From the NCBI GenBank assembly GCA_913058555.1, contig CAJXRJ010000003.1, positions 1-32,749 of the forward strand: a stretch of DNA of 32,749 bases, in the 5' to 3' direction. This document shows positions 25,205 to 32,053 of this stretch, in pieces. A model generated the notes under the pieces. The model was not told the origin of the DNA, made no database searches, and was given only the letters and a program-made list of their open reading frames with translations. The translations under genes and the position numbers were made by a program. The first letter of the stretch is position 1; every line of letters starts with the position of its first letter. Source of the DNA: an uncultured bacterium. GTDB taxonomy: Bacteria; Planctomycetota; UBA1135; GCA-002686595.

Positions 25205-26248
25205 ATGCATATCACCCAACTACGTCTGCTTGCCACCCTCTTTGCCGCCCTGGCTGGATGCGCCGGGGTCGCCAGTCCCGAAGGCGTTCCACTTAGGGAT
25301 GCCATTCTGGAACTGCCCCGCGTCGCGCCAAGCGTGCCGCCGCTGACCGATTCGTCACGGATCGACTATGAGGCACTCCGCACCTCTCGGCCGGCTCCCT
25401 CGACGACGGAGTACCAACTTGGTCCGGGGGATGAACTTGCGGTGTTTGTCGCTGGGCACCCCGACCTTAGTGGCCGCTTTGTCCTGGGGCCCGATGGGCG
25501 CCTCGGCTTTCCCTTGATCGGGAGCGTCTCTCTTACGGAATCAACCCGTGACGAGGCTGCCCGGTCGCTTGCGGGGAAGCTGGCGCCGTACCTTGCGACA
25601 CCCCCGTCCGTCGTGGTGGATGTGACGCGCTACGTAAACAACAAGGTCTATGTGCTTGGCCGCGTCGAGCAGCCTGGGATCGTCGAACTGACGGGCAGTG
25701 GGACGCTGCTCCAGGCAATTGCTGCTGCAGGAGGGCTGCCAGTACGCGAGTTCCGCGCGCTGCTCTCTCGGGCAGCCATTGTCCGGGGGAGAGACGAGAT
25801 ACTCTGGATCGACCTCATCGACCTCCTTCAGAACGGCAATGTCGCGCTCAACGTCCCGCTGCGGAACGGCGATGTTGTCTACATCCCGGACTCGGAGGAT
25901 GCGTCGGTATTCGTGATGGGTGAGGTCGCCACGCCCGGGGCAGTGCAGATCAAAGCGCGCCTCCGCCTGACGCAGGCCCTAGCACGTGCGGGCGGGCCGA
26001 CGGAGGATGCAGATCTGAGTCGGATCTACCTTCTGCGGCCGAATCCCGGTGGAGAGACGATCAAGCCGATGGTCATGGACCTATCTGCGTTACTCGAGAC
26101 TGGTGACTTCGGTGAGGACGTGGAGTTGCTACGCGGGGACATCCTGTACATCGCACGCTCAGGCATGGGCGACGTTGGCTACACGCTCTCAAAGCTCTCT
26201 CTCGGTTTTCCGCTTGTCTTCGCCGGCGCCACCCTGGGAGGAAATTGA
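25205..26248 (+). CDS. Wza-like polysaccharide export lipoprotein
   Basis: A 347-aa outer-membrane polysaccharide export protein. The chosen start MHITQLRLL leads to a signal peptide with lipobox LAGC (Cys19). The Poly_export domain follows ('YQLGPGDELAVFVAGHPDLSGRFVLGPDGRLGFPLIGSVSL', about 75-160). Then come two SLBB domains ('KVYVLGRVEQPGIVELTGSGTLLQAIAAAGG' and 'SVFVMGEVATPGAVQIKARLRLTQALARAGG'). The C terminus is hydrophobic (LGFPLVFAGATLGG) and may be the membrane-spanning helix of the Wza octamer. It should form the exit channel, partnered by the next gene. The stop overlaps that gene's ATG by one base (TGATG). The gene leads the plus-strand operon. Confidence 0.92.
   Translation: MHITQLRLLATLFAALAGCAGVASPEGVPLRDAILELPRVAPSVPPLTDSSRIDYEALRTSRPAPSTTEYQLGPGDELAVFVAGHPDLSGRFVLGPDGRLGFPLIGSVSLTESTRDEAARSLAGKLAPYLATPPSVVVDVTRYVNNKVYVLGRVEQPGIVELTGSGTLLQAIAAAGGLPVREFRALLSRAAIVRGRDEILWIDLIDLLQNGNVALNVPLRNGDVVYIPDSEDASVFVMGEVATPGAVQIKARLRLTQALARAGGPTEDADLSRIYLLRPNPGGETIKPMVMDLSALLETGDFGEDVELLRGDILYIARSGMGDVGYTLSKLSLGFPLVFAGATLGGN
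26237..26241 (+). promoter_or_regulatory. Strong Shine-Dalgarno that fixes the next start
   Basis: GGAGG lies six bases before the ATG at 26248, inside the last codons of the wza-like gene. It is one of the few canonical ribosome sites in the window and supports 26248 over the TTG one codon earlier. Confidence 0.8.
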
Positions 26249-28227
26249 TGAAGGAGCTCTTCGAACTCGGCGATGAGGCACTGGTGTCGCCCGGCGCGGC
26301 GTTGCCCGGAGGGGCTATGGCGGCGAAGATGGAGTCACCTTCGGTCGGGGGCCCTGCGGACCTCGCGAGGCTTGCAGTCTCGGCTGTCTGGCGCCGCTGG
26401 TACGTGGTCCTCGGCGTAGCGCTTCCGTTGGGGGCACTATCAGTCTTTGCCGCGGCGAAGAAGTTCCAGCCCGCGTTTGCCGCCGAAGCGATGATCGAGG
26501 TCGCGCCGACGGTTCCGAGCGTGGCATTCACCGATGAACAGTGGCGCGCGCAATCGATCCACGGGTTCTATGACAATTACATGCGCACTCTGATGCGCTT
26601 GGCGAAGGTCCGTCCCGTGCTGGAGGGCGCAAGGCAGCGCCTCAGCGACGACGGGATCAACTGGCGCCCACCGGCGGTGACAGAGGCGGAGTCCACCGAC
26701 CACTTAGGGGCCCGAATACAGGTGAATGCGATCCGAGAGACACACCTCTTCTCGGTGCGCTTTGAGGACGCCGATCCAGGGCTCGTGGCGCCGGTGGCCA
26801 ATGCGGTCACCACGTCTCTTCTGACTCACCTAGAGGAGACCGCTGCTGAGCAGCGGAGGAAGCGCCGCGAGATCATCGAGGATGAGCGAGAACGCCTTCG
26901 GTTGCAGCTCAGGGATACTTATGCGGCCCTCGAGCCCATGAGCGCCCGATTAGGGAGTGCGTTGATCGATGACCGCCACAATGTCTTCTTCGAACGCCTC
27001 AATACGCTCACCGAGGGCATGACCAAGGTATTCGTCGACCGCGTTCGAAGGGAGGGCGAACTGGAGGGGGTGCGGAAGCGAGCCTCGCTGCTTCTTCAGG
27101 AGGTTCCTTTTGGGGAACTTGAGGCCCTCGTTGATGAGGACCGAGCGGTGGCCGACGCACGCGTGACCCAAGGGCGCCTCGCCCGGGAGATCGAGAGTTC
27201 TACGGGGGCGCTTTCCGATGAACACCCGGAGAGGGCGCAGGCCCTCAAGCGGCTGGCCTCTGCGAGAGCTCAGGGGGACCAAATCGAAGAGGGGGCCCGG
27301 GTCCGGATTCGCGCGAGGCTGCAGTCCCAGCGCGAGGAGCAGGCGGCTCGCTTGTTGACCGCTGCCGAAGGAAGCGTCGAAGGGGCGCGGTGGAGTGAGG
27401 AACGGATGCAGAACGTACTCGGGGATGCCGAGGAACAGCTCGTGGAGCATGGTCGAGCCCAGATCGTGGCGCGGGAGCTTCGCACGGAGGCTGATCGGCT
27501 GCTGGCCACCATGCGGATGTTGGACCAGAGGGTGGACGAGCTCCAGATGGAAGCAAACGCCGCATCCCGCGTTGTCCTCCGAGCTCCTGCGGTAGAGCCG
27601 CGCCGTCCGACGGGGGACAAGCGGCCGGTCGTTGCGCTTGTTGGTCTGTTGTTCAGTGGCGCTCTCGGACTAGCCTTGGGGATCGCATTGGAATGGCTCC
27701 GGCAGCCTGTTCGTCGCGACGCGGACCTCAAGGAGCTTGGACCCGTGACGCGGATGGACGAACGCAGTCGGGCACGGCTTGCGTTTCAGCTGAGCTCCGC
27801 CACGCGGCCCACGCTACTGATGGGGATGGCCGGCGTCTGCGCGGAGGAACTCCGCGCCGTTGGGGCGGACCTGGTCGGACGCGTGGCGACGATCGGCGAG
27901 GTGGTCTGGTTTGACTTGCTCCCCGGCTGCGCGCCTGGAAGAGAGGGTCCTGTGGGGGTGCAAGCGATCCGCCTTGACTCGACAGACCAGGTAGTCCTGC
28001 CAGCTCCGGAAGTGACGCAACGGATCGCAGCGGCCGCCCAGCGCCAGAGGGTTCTCGGTACGGTGCTAGCAGATCCTCATCCGGATCCCGCTGCGAGCGT
28101 TCGCGATCTGGGTTGCGACGTCGTCCTCGTCGTTCGCCGGCACCGAACCCGGCTGGCCTGGGCTAAGGATGCGGCCGCGTCCGGACTTGTGGTTCGCGGG
28201 GTTCTCGTACTCGAACGGAGGGGATGA
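26248..28227 (+). CDS. Wzz/Wzc-like chain-length protein with degenerate kinase domain
   Basis: A 659-aa inner-membrane co-polymerase. Order: a cytosolic N tail, TM1 (about 52-68, 'WYVVLGVALPLGALSVFAAA'), the Wzz region, a long charged coiled coil (about 195-450, 'AEQRRKRREIIEDERERLRLQLRDTYAAL'), a proline-rich segment, TM2 (about 459-482), and a cytosolic C domain. That C domain sits where bacterial tyrosine kinases have their P-loop domain. The segment aligned with Walker A reads 'LLMGMAGVCAEELRAVG' instead of 'GEGKST', the Walker A' 'DxDxR' is 'WFDLLPG', and there is no C-terminal Tyr cluster. The final strand and helix 'CDVVLVVRRHRTRLAWAKDAAASGLVVRGVLVL' still fit the family. So it probably cannot bind ATP or phosphorylate. 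It should set chain length and dock the exporter. No phosphatase gene is seen. Confidence 0.87.
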   Translation: MKELFELGDEALVSPGAALPGGAMAAKMESPSVGGPADLARLAVSAVWRRWYVVLGVALPLGALSVFAAAKKFQPAFAAEAMIEVAPTVPSVAFTDEQWRAQSIHGFYDNYMRTLMRLAKVRPVLEGARQRLSDDGINWRPPAVTEAESTDHLGARIQVNAIRETHLFSVRFEDADPGLVAPVANAVTTSLLTHLEETAAEQRRKRREIIEDERERLRLQLRDTYAALEPMSARLGSALIDDRHNVFFERLNTLTEGMTKVFVDRVRREGELEGVRKRASLLLQEVPFGELEALVDEDRAVADARVTQGRLAREIESSTGALSDEHPERAQALKRLASARAQGDQIEEGARVRIRARLQSQREEQAARLLTAAEGSVEGARWSEERMQNVLGDAEEQLVEHGRAQIVARELRTEADRLLATMRMLDQRVDELQMEANAASRVVLRAPAVEPRRPTGDKRPVVALVGLLFSGALGLALGIALEWLRQPVRRDADLKELGPVTRMDERSRARLAFQLSSATRPTLLMGMAGVCAEELRAVGADLVGRVATIGEVVWFDLLPGCAPGREGPVGVQAIRLDSTDQVVLPAPEVTQRIAAAAQRQRVLGTVLADPHPDPAASVRDLGCDVVLVVRRHRTRLAWAKDAAASGLVVRGVLVLERRG

Positions 28228-29532
28228 TTGCAGGCCGCGGTTCTCCTTCCGGTCCTTCTCTTCGTCGCCGTGTGGTTATTCCGCGGCGCTCGGAGTGCTA
28301 TCGTCGGCGTCCTGCTGCCCAGTCTGGTGCTGTTGCCTGCGTATTACGTTTGGAAACTGCCGGGCATTCCGGTGGTGACCTTTCATAACTACCTGGTGGC
28401 CCTTGGGCCGGTGGCGCTCATCAGTGCGCGGATTACCACAGGAGTGCGCCCCGCGCTCACCGACCTTCTGGTGCTCACGGGAGCCATGTGTGCCATCTCC
28501 AGTGAGTGGGGCAATGCGAATTTGCACGAGGCCAAGAACCTGGCGGCGATGATGTTCATGCTGGGCCTGGCCCCGTACTGGATCGGGCGCCTTGTGGCGT
28601 CGTCCGACGGGCTATTGGTCGCATGCATCGGCGTCGTCGTAATGCTCGGCGCTGGCGTGGGCTTCGCATCAGTCTTCGAGGCGCGAATGGGATCGAACCC
28701 CTTTGATTTCTGGCGGGGACGTTGGCCGGGATCCGTGCCTTGGGATGGGGCGCTCTATCGCGCGGGGATTAGACGGTGTGCGGGGCCGTTCGCTCACCCC
28801 ATCTGTGCCGGCTTCTTCTTCTCCATGCTCATTCCGCTCTGGGCGTGGTTGGCCGACCGGAAGCTCCCGTTTCGGTCGCTACAGCGTGTTCTTCTGGGCT
28901 CAGGGCTCTTGTTGGGACTGCTCACTTCGGTGTCGCGAGGGCCCATGCTGGGGGCAATGGTCGGTGTGTTGATCATGCGCTTGGGCTGGTCGCGATGGCG
29001 GCTTCCGATCGCCGCGGTCGCGCTGGCCACCGGTTTGCTCGGGAGCGTGCTGGCTGCGGACAAGGTGGAGGGTTACCTCAGCGTCACCCGGGGGGACGCG
29101 AAGACCGAGTCCCAAGAGACGGCGGCCTACCGCACGGAGATGCTCGTCAACTACCTGGAGGTGGTACGGGAGGAGCCATGGCAAGGATTCGGTCGCTATC
29201 AGGTCCCGGTGGTCAAGGGGCAGAAGTCGATCGATAACCAGTATCTCTTCCTCACCCTCCAGTACGGACTTCCGCATGCCGTGCTCTTCCTTCTGGCGCT
29301 CTTGACGCCGGCGTGCCTTCTTGCCTGGAGGCTCGCATGGGCACCCGTCACCGATCCTCACGGGCGACTCGGGTGGGCCATCGTGGGCTTGCTTTTTGGA
29401 GCGATAGGGACACTGACCACGGTTTTCGCGGGGACGCAAACCGCACAGATTCTGCTTCTGATGCAAGGGATGGCCGTGACACTTACGGGGCGAATCGGTC
29501 GTTCGGCGAGCCTCGGAACGCGGCTACAATGA
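28228..29532 (+). CDS. Wzy/O-antigen-ligase-type polysaccharide polymerase
   Basis: A 434-aa membrane protein with about 11 hydrophobic segments. The key Wzy_C-type block is 'LLTSVSRGPMLGAMVGVLIMRLG'. It is followed by a large outside loop with 'TAAYRTEMLVNYLEVVREEPWQGFGRYQVP' and 'KSIDNQYLFLTLQYGLPHAVLFLL', matching the pattern 'R..M....L.......P..G.G......DN.YL......G'. It should polymerise flipped repeat units on the periplasmic face. It starts with TTG. A GGAGGGG ribosome site lies four bases upstream across the previous stop, and no ATG in frame fits better. The gene follows the chain-length gene directly. Its stop overlaps an in-frame ATG (29529) of the regulator reading frame. Confidence 0.87.
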   Translation: MQAAVLLPVLLFVAVWLFRGARSAIVGVLLPSLVLLPAYYVWKLPGIPVVTFHNYLVALGPVALISARITTGVRPALTDLLVLTGAMCAISSEWGNANLHEAKNLAAMMFMLGLAPYWIGRLVASSDGLLVACIGVVVMLGAGVGFASVFEARMGSNPFDFWRGRWPGSVPWDGALYRAGIRRCAGPFAHPICAGFFFSMLIPLWAWLADRKLPFRSLQRVLLGSGLLLGLLTSVSRGPMLGAMVGVLIMRLGWSRWRLPIAAVALATGLLGSVLAADKVEGYLSVTRGDAKTESQETAAYRTEMLVNYLEVVREEPWQGFGRYQVPVVKGQKSIDNQYLFLTLQYGLPHAVLFLLALLTPACLLAWRLAWAPVTDPHGRLGWAIVGLLFGAIGTLTTVFAGTQTAQILLLMQGMAVTLTGRIGRSASLGTRLQ

Positions 29533-29604
29533 GGAGGTTTACTGAGATTCACGCTGGGGAGAGCCTTAGGGTGACGAACCAACAATCCCTCAGCCGGGGC
29601 ATTT

Positions 29605-29620
29605 GCTGGCCGCGGCCAGC
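29605..29620. promoter_or_regulatory. 16-bp perfect palindrome before the regulator gene
   Basis: GCTGGCCGCGGCCAGC reads the same on both strands and sits 50 bases before the regulator's ATG. It could be an operator for autoregulation or an RNA hairpin (6-bp stem, CGCG loop). In GC-rich DNA such palindromes also arise by chance. No T tract follows, so it is not a terminator. Confidence 0.4.
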
Positions 29621-29669
29621 CTGGGTAGGAGTCCTTGGCGAAAGAACTAGACTAGGTGATGGTGACCCA

Positions 29670-31133
29670 ATGAATCCCCGACTGCTGCTTGTGGACGATG
29701 ATGCTCACTTGCTTGAGTTGATTCAGCTTCAGCTTCGCGGCGAGAGCCTCGACGTTCGGACCGCCGATTCCGGCGCAGGTGCTATGGAGACTCTCAAGGG
29801 GGCTAGGTTCGACGCCGTAGTGCTCGACCTTGGGCTGCCGGATGCGTCCGGATTGGACATCCTCAAGCGTATCTGCACGACCTACGGAGATACGCCAGTG
29901 GTCATCCTCACCGCGAGGGAGGACGTGGAGAGTGCTGTTGCATGCCTTCGCGCCGGTGCGACCGACTTCTTGAGCAAGCCTTTCGATCGAGCTCGTTTGA
30001 TTGCTTCTGTGCGAGGTGCGTTGACTCAGGGGAAGTTGAAGCGGGAAGTCTCCACGCTGCGCAAGGAGCTACAGCGAGAGGAGGGCTTTGGGTCCTTCCT
30101 CGGGAATTCGCCGGCGCTGGCGAGGTCGTTGGAACTCCTGGGGCGCGCGGCAACGAGCGAGGTAACCGTCCTGATCGAGGGCGAGAGCGGCACTGGCAAG
30201 GAAGTCGCCGCGCGGGCCGTGCATGCTGAGGGCAATCGTGCCGCGGGGCCGTTCCTTGCGATCAACTGCGGAGCGTTGCCGGAAACACTCGTTGAGAGTG
30301 AGTTGTTCGGGCACGAAAAGGGAGCCTTCACCGGGGCGGATTCCCTGCGCCGTGGCTGCTTCGAAGAGGCGAGCGGCGGAACGCTATTCCTCGATGAAGT
30401 CGGGGAGCTGAAACCTGATATCCAGGTGCGACTCCTGCGCGTCCTTCAGGAGCGAACGGTCCAGCGTCTTGGTTCGAGCAAGTCGATCCCGATCGATGTG
30501 CGAATCGTGACCGCGACGAATCGAGACCTCCGCGCGGAGGTCGATGCGGGCCGATTCCGGGAGGACTTGTTTTATCGACTGGCTGTATTCCCTGTGATTT
30601 TACCGCCACTGCGCGATCGCAACGGGGACGTGGACCTCCTGGCGCAAGTGTTCCTTGATCAGTCCGCACGGGAGCTGGGGCGGCCAGCGCGTGGGCTCAG
30701 TCGGGAGGCGCTAGAGGTGCTCGGACGCCACACGTGGCCGGGTAACGTTCGTGAACTGATGAACGTGCTGCAGCGCGCGGTGATCCTGGAAGACAGCGAG
30801 GTCGTGCGTACGGACGCCTTGCCAGCGGCGTTAGTGGAGAGCGCGTTCCCCGAAGGCGTATCGGACGTAGGTGAACGGTCCGAGCCGGCCGCTGCGCACG
30901 CAAGGGCGACTCCCTCGCAGTCAAAGGTCGGAGGGGGACTCGCCTTCGGCGGAGAGGTGCTCCGTTTTGTGGAGTACGAGCGAGCGATCGTGTTGCACGC
31001 ACTCGAATCGACAGGGTGGAGTATCAAGAACACACTTGCGTCCCTAGGGATCGGCCGGGCGACCCTCTACCGAAAGATCGAGCGCTACGGGCTGAGGGAC
31101 GAGCGGGGTGAAGTCCCGCCGTCGGACGATTGA
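29670..31133 (+). CDS. NtrC-family sigma-54-dependent response regulator
   Basis: A 487-aa transcription activator. Receiver domain (about 1-118): acidic triad D9-D11, phospho-acceptor D53 in VVLDLGLPD, 'ILTARED' and the Lys in FLSKPFD. AAA+ domain (about 140-365): Walker A GESGTGKE (171-178), the sigma-54 contact loop GAFTGA (218-223), Walker B GGTLFLDEVGEL, and arginine-finger region FREDLFYRL. C-terminal Fis-type helix-turn-helix (about 452-475, 'NTLASLGIGRATLYRKIERYGL'). All catalytic and contact residues are present, so it should be active with RpoN. The ATG at 29670 begins exactly at the receiver domain, with AGGTGA ten bases upstream. An in-frame ATG at 29529, overlapping the wzy stop as ATGA, would add 47 residues. 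No partner histidine kinase is in the window. Four sigma-54 promoters nearby are its likely targets, including that of its own operon. Confidence 0.93.
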   Translation: MNPRLLLVDDDAHLLELIQLQLRGESLDVRTADSGAGAMETLKGARFDAVVLDLGLPDASGLDILKRICTTYGDTPVVILTAREDVESAVACLRAGATDFLSKPFDRARLIASVRGALTQGKLKREVSTLRKELQREEGFGSFLGNSPALARSLELLGRAATSEVTVLIEGESGTGKEVAARAVHAEGNRAAGPFLAINCGALPETLVESELFGHEKGAFTGADSLRRGCFEEASGGTLFLDEVGELKPDIQVRLLRVLQERTVQRLGSSKSIPIDVRIVTATNRDLRAEVDAGRFREDLFYRLAVFPVILPPLRDRNGDVDLLAQVFLDQSARELGRPARGLSREALEVLGRHTWPGNVRELMNVLQRAVILEDSEVVRTDALPAALVESAFPEGVSDVGERSEPAAAHARATPSQSKVGGGLAFGGEVLRFVEYERAIVLHALESTGWSIKNTLASLGIGRATLYRKIERYGLRDERGEVPPSDD

Positions 31134-31161
31134 GGCTAATCTCCTCGATTGGATGGCTGGG

Positions 31162-31180
31162 TCGTTCCGATCCGGAACGA
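31162..31180. promoter_or_regulatory. Perfect palindrome, likely enhancer site of the sigma-54 activator
   Basis: TCGTTCCG-ATC-CGGAACGA has perfect 8-bp arms and a 3-bp spacer. It lies 29 bases after the regulator's stop and about 120 bases before the transcript start predicted from the exact sigma-54 promoter, the usual distance for an NtrC-type upstream activating site. It could instead form a hairpin at the regulator's 3' end, but no T run follows. Partial copies occur near two other sigma-54 promoters. Confidence 0.58.
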
Positions 31181-31263
31181 TGTACGAGTGGGGCGTTGCT
31201 CGAGCCTGAGACGGAGTGGGGATGGAGGCTCCGCGAGGGACACTGGGAGCTGCCAGGGGGGGC

Positions 31264-31279
31264 TGGCACGACACTTGCT
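31264..31279 (+). promoter_or_regulatory. Exact-consensus sigma-54 promoter
   Basis: TGGCACG-ACAC-TTGCT is identical to the consensus TGGCACG-N4-TTGCW. The predicted start near 31290 is about 19 bases before the ATG of the priming transferase, and AGAGG nine bases before that ATG lies inside the resulting leader. Confidence 0.92.
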
Positions 31280-31308
31280 TCTCGGTGAGTGGGCAGAGGC
31301 CCTTCACT

Positions 31309-32052
31309 ATGAACATCTCCATCGTCAGCCCCCTACGTTCGAACGCGGCGGGAGGCGGCCCGAGGCACGCTTTCGGCGCAAAGAGCGCTCCGCAGTACAT
31401 CCGCCTTTCGGTCAACGTCCAGAGAACCGGGTGGTGGCTTCGTCATCGAATGTACCCCCACGCGAAGCGCGCCATGGACGTTTTGGTGGCAGGCACGGCG
31501 TTGCTCGTGCTGAGCCCCGCCCTCGCGCTCCTCGCGGTCGCAATCCGCTGCCAAGACGGTGGCCCTGCGCTCTATGTGCAGGAGCGAGTGGGACGTGGCG
31601 GGCGCAGATTCCGGTTCCCCAAGCTCCGGAGCATGAGCATGGCGTCGGACGACCTTCGCGAATCGGTGATCGCACAAGCAGGGCAGCAGACCGGCGTGCG
31701 CTTCAAGGATCGCCGGGACCCACGGATTACGCCTTTGGGTCGGATCCTGCGCCGAACGAGCCTGGATGAGCTCCCTCAGCTCTGGAGTGTTCTCGTCGGG
31801 GACATGTCGCTGGTCGGGCCCCGCCCGCCGCTTCCATCGGAGGTCGAGGCTTACGACCGCCGCACGTGGAGGCGGTTGGATGTCCCACCCGGGCTCACAT
31901 GCACCTGGCAGGTCAGCGGCAGGTCCGACATTGACTTTCAGCAACAGGTGGACCTCGACCTAGACTACGTGCAATGCCGAGGCCTCTGGGTCGATCTGGC
32001 GCTCTTGGCGAGGACGCCGGTGGCTGTTCTCACCGGCCGTGGGGCCTACTGA
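31309..32052 (+). CDS. Priming glycosyl-1-phosphate transferase (monotopic PGT)
   Basis: A 247-aa member of the bacterial sugar transferase family (PF02397). It moves a sugar-1-phosphate from a nucleotide sugar to undecaprenyl phosphate, the first step of repeat-unit assembly. Motifs: 'KRAMDVLVAGTALLVLSPALALLAVAI' (membrane-dipping helix, about 54-80), 'YVQERVGRGGRRFRFPKLRSM' (K105 in KLRSM), the catalytic Asp-Glu in LDELPQLW (D153/E154), and 'GDMSLVGPRPP'. It is the short form, without the N-terminal multi-helix half of WbaP-type enzymes, but with an extra hydrophilic tail of about 45 residues. The track's start at 31216 is rejected because the sigma-54 promoter lies inside that extension. 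A second gene begins one base after the stop. Confidence 0.93.
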   Translation: MNISIVSPLRSNAAGGGPRHAFGAKSAPQYIRLSVNVQRTGWWLRHRMYPHAKRAMDVLVAGTALLVLSPALALLAVAIRCQDGGPALYVQERVGRGGRRFRFPKLRSMSMASDDLRESVIAQAGQQTGVRFKDRRDPRITPLGRILRRTSLDELPQLWSVLVGDMSLVGPRPPLPSEVEAYDRRTWRRLDVPPGLTCTWQVSGRSDIDFQQQVDLDLDYVQCRGLWVDLALLARTPVAVLTGRGAY

Positions 32053-32053
32053 T

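Noticed and set aside
31216-31308. N-terminal extension of the priming transferase (MGMEAPRGTLG...)
   Set aside because: It contains the exact sigma-54 promoter and lies upstream of the predicted transcript start; the family similarity begins later.
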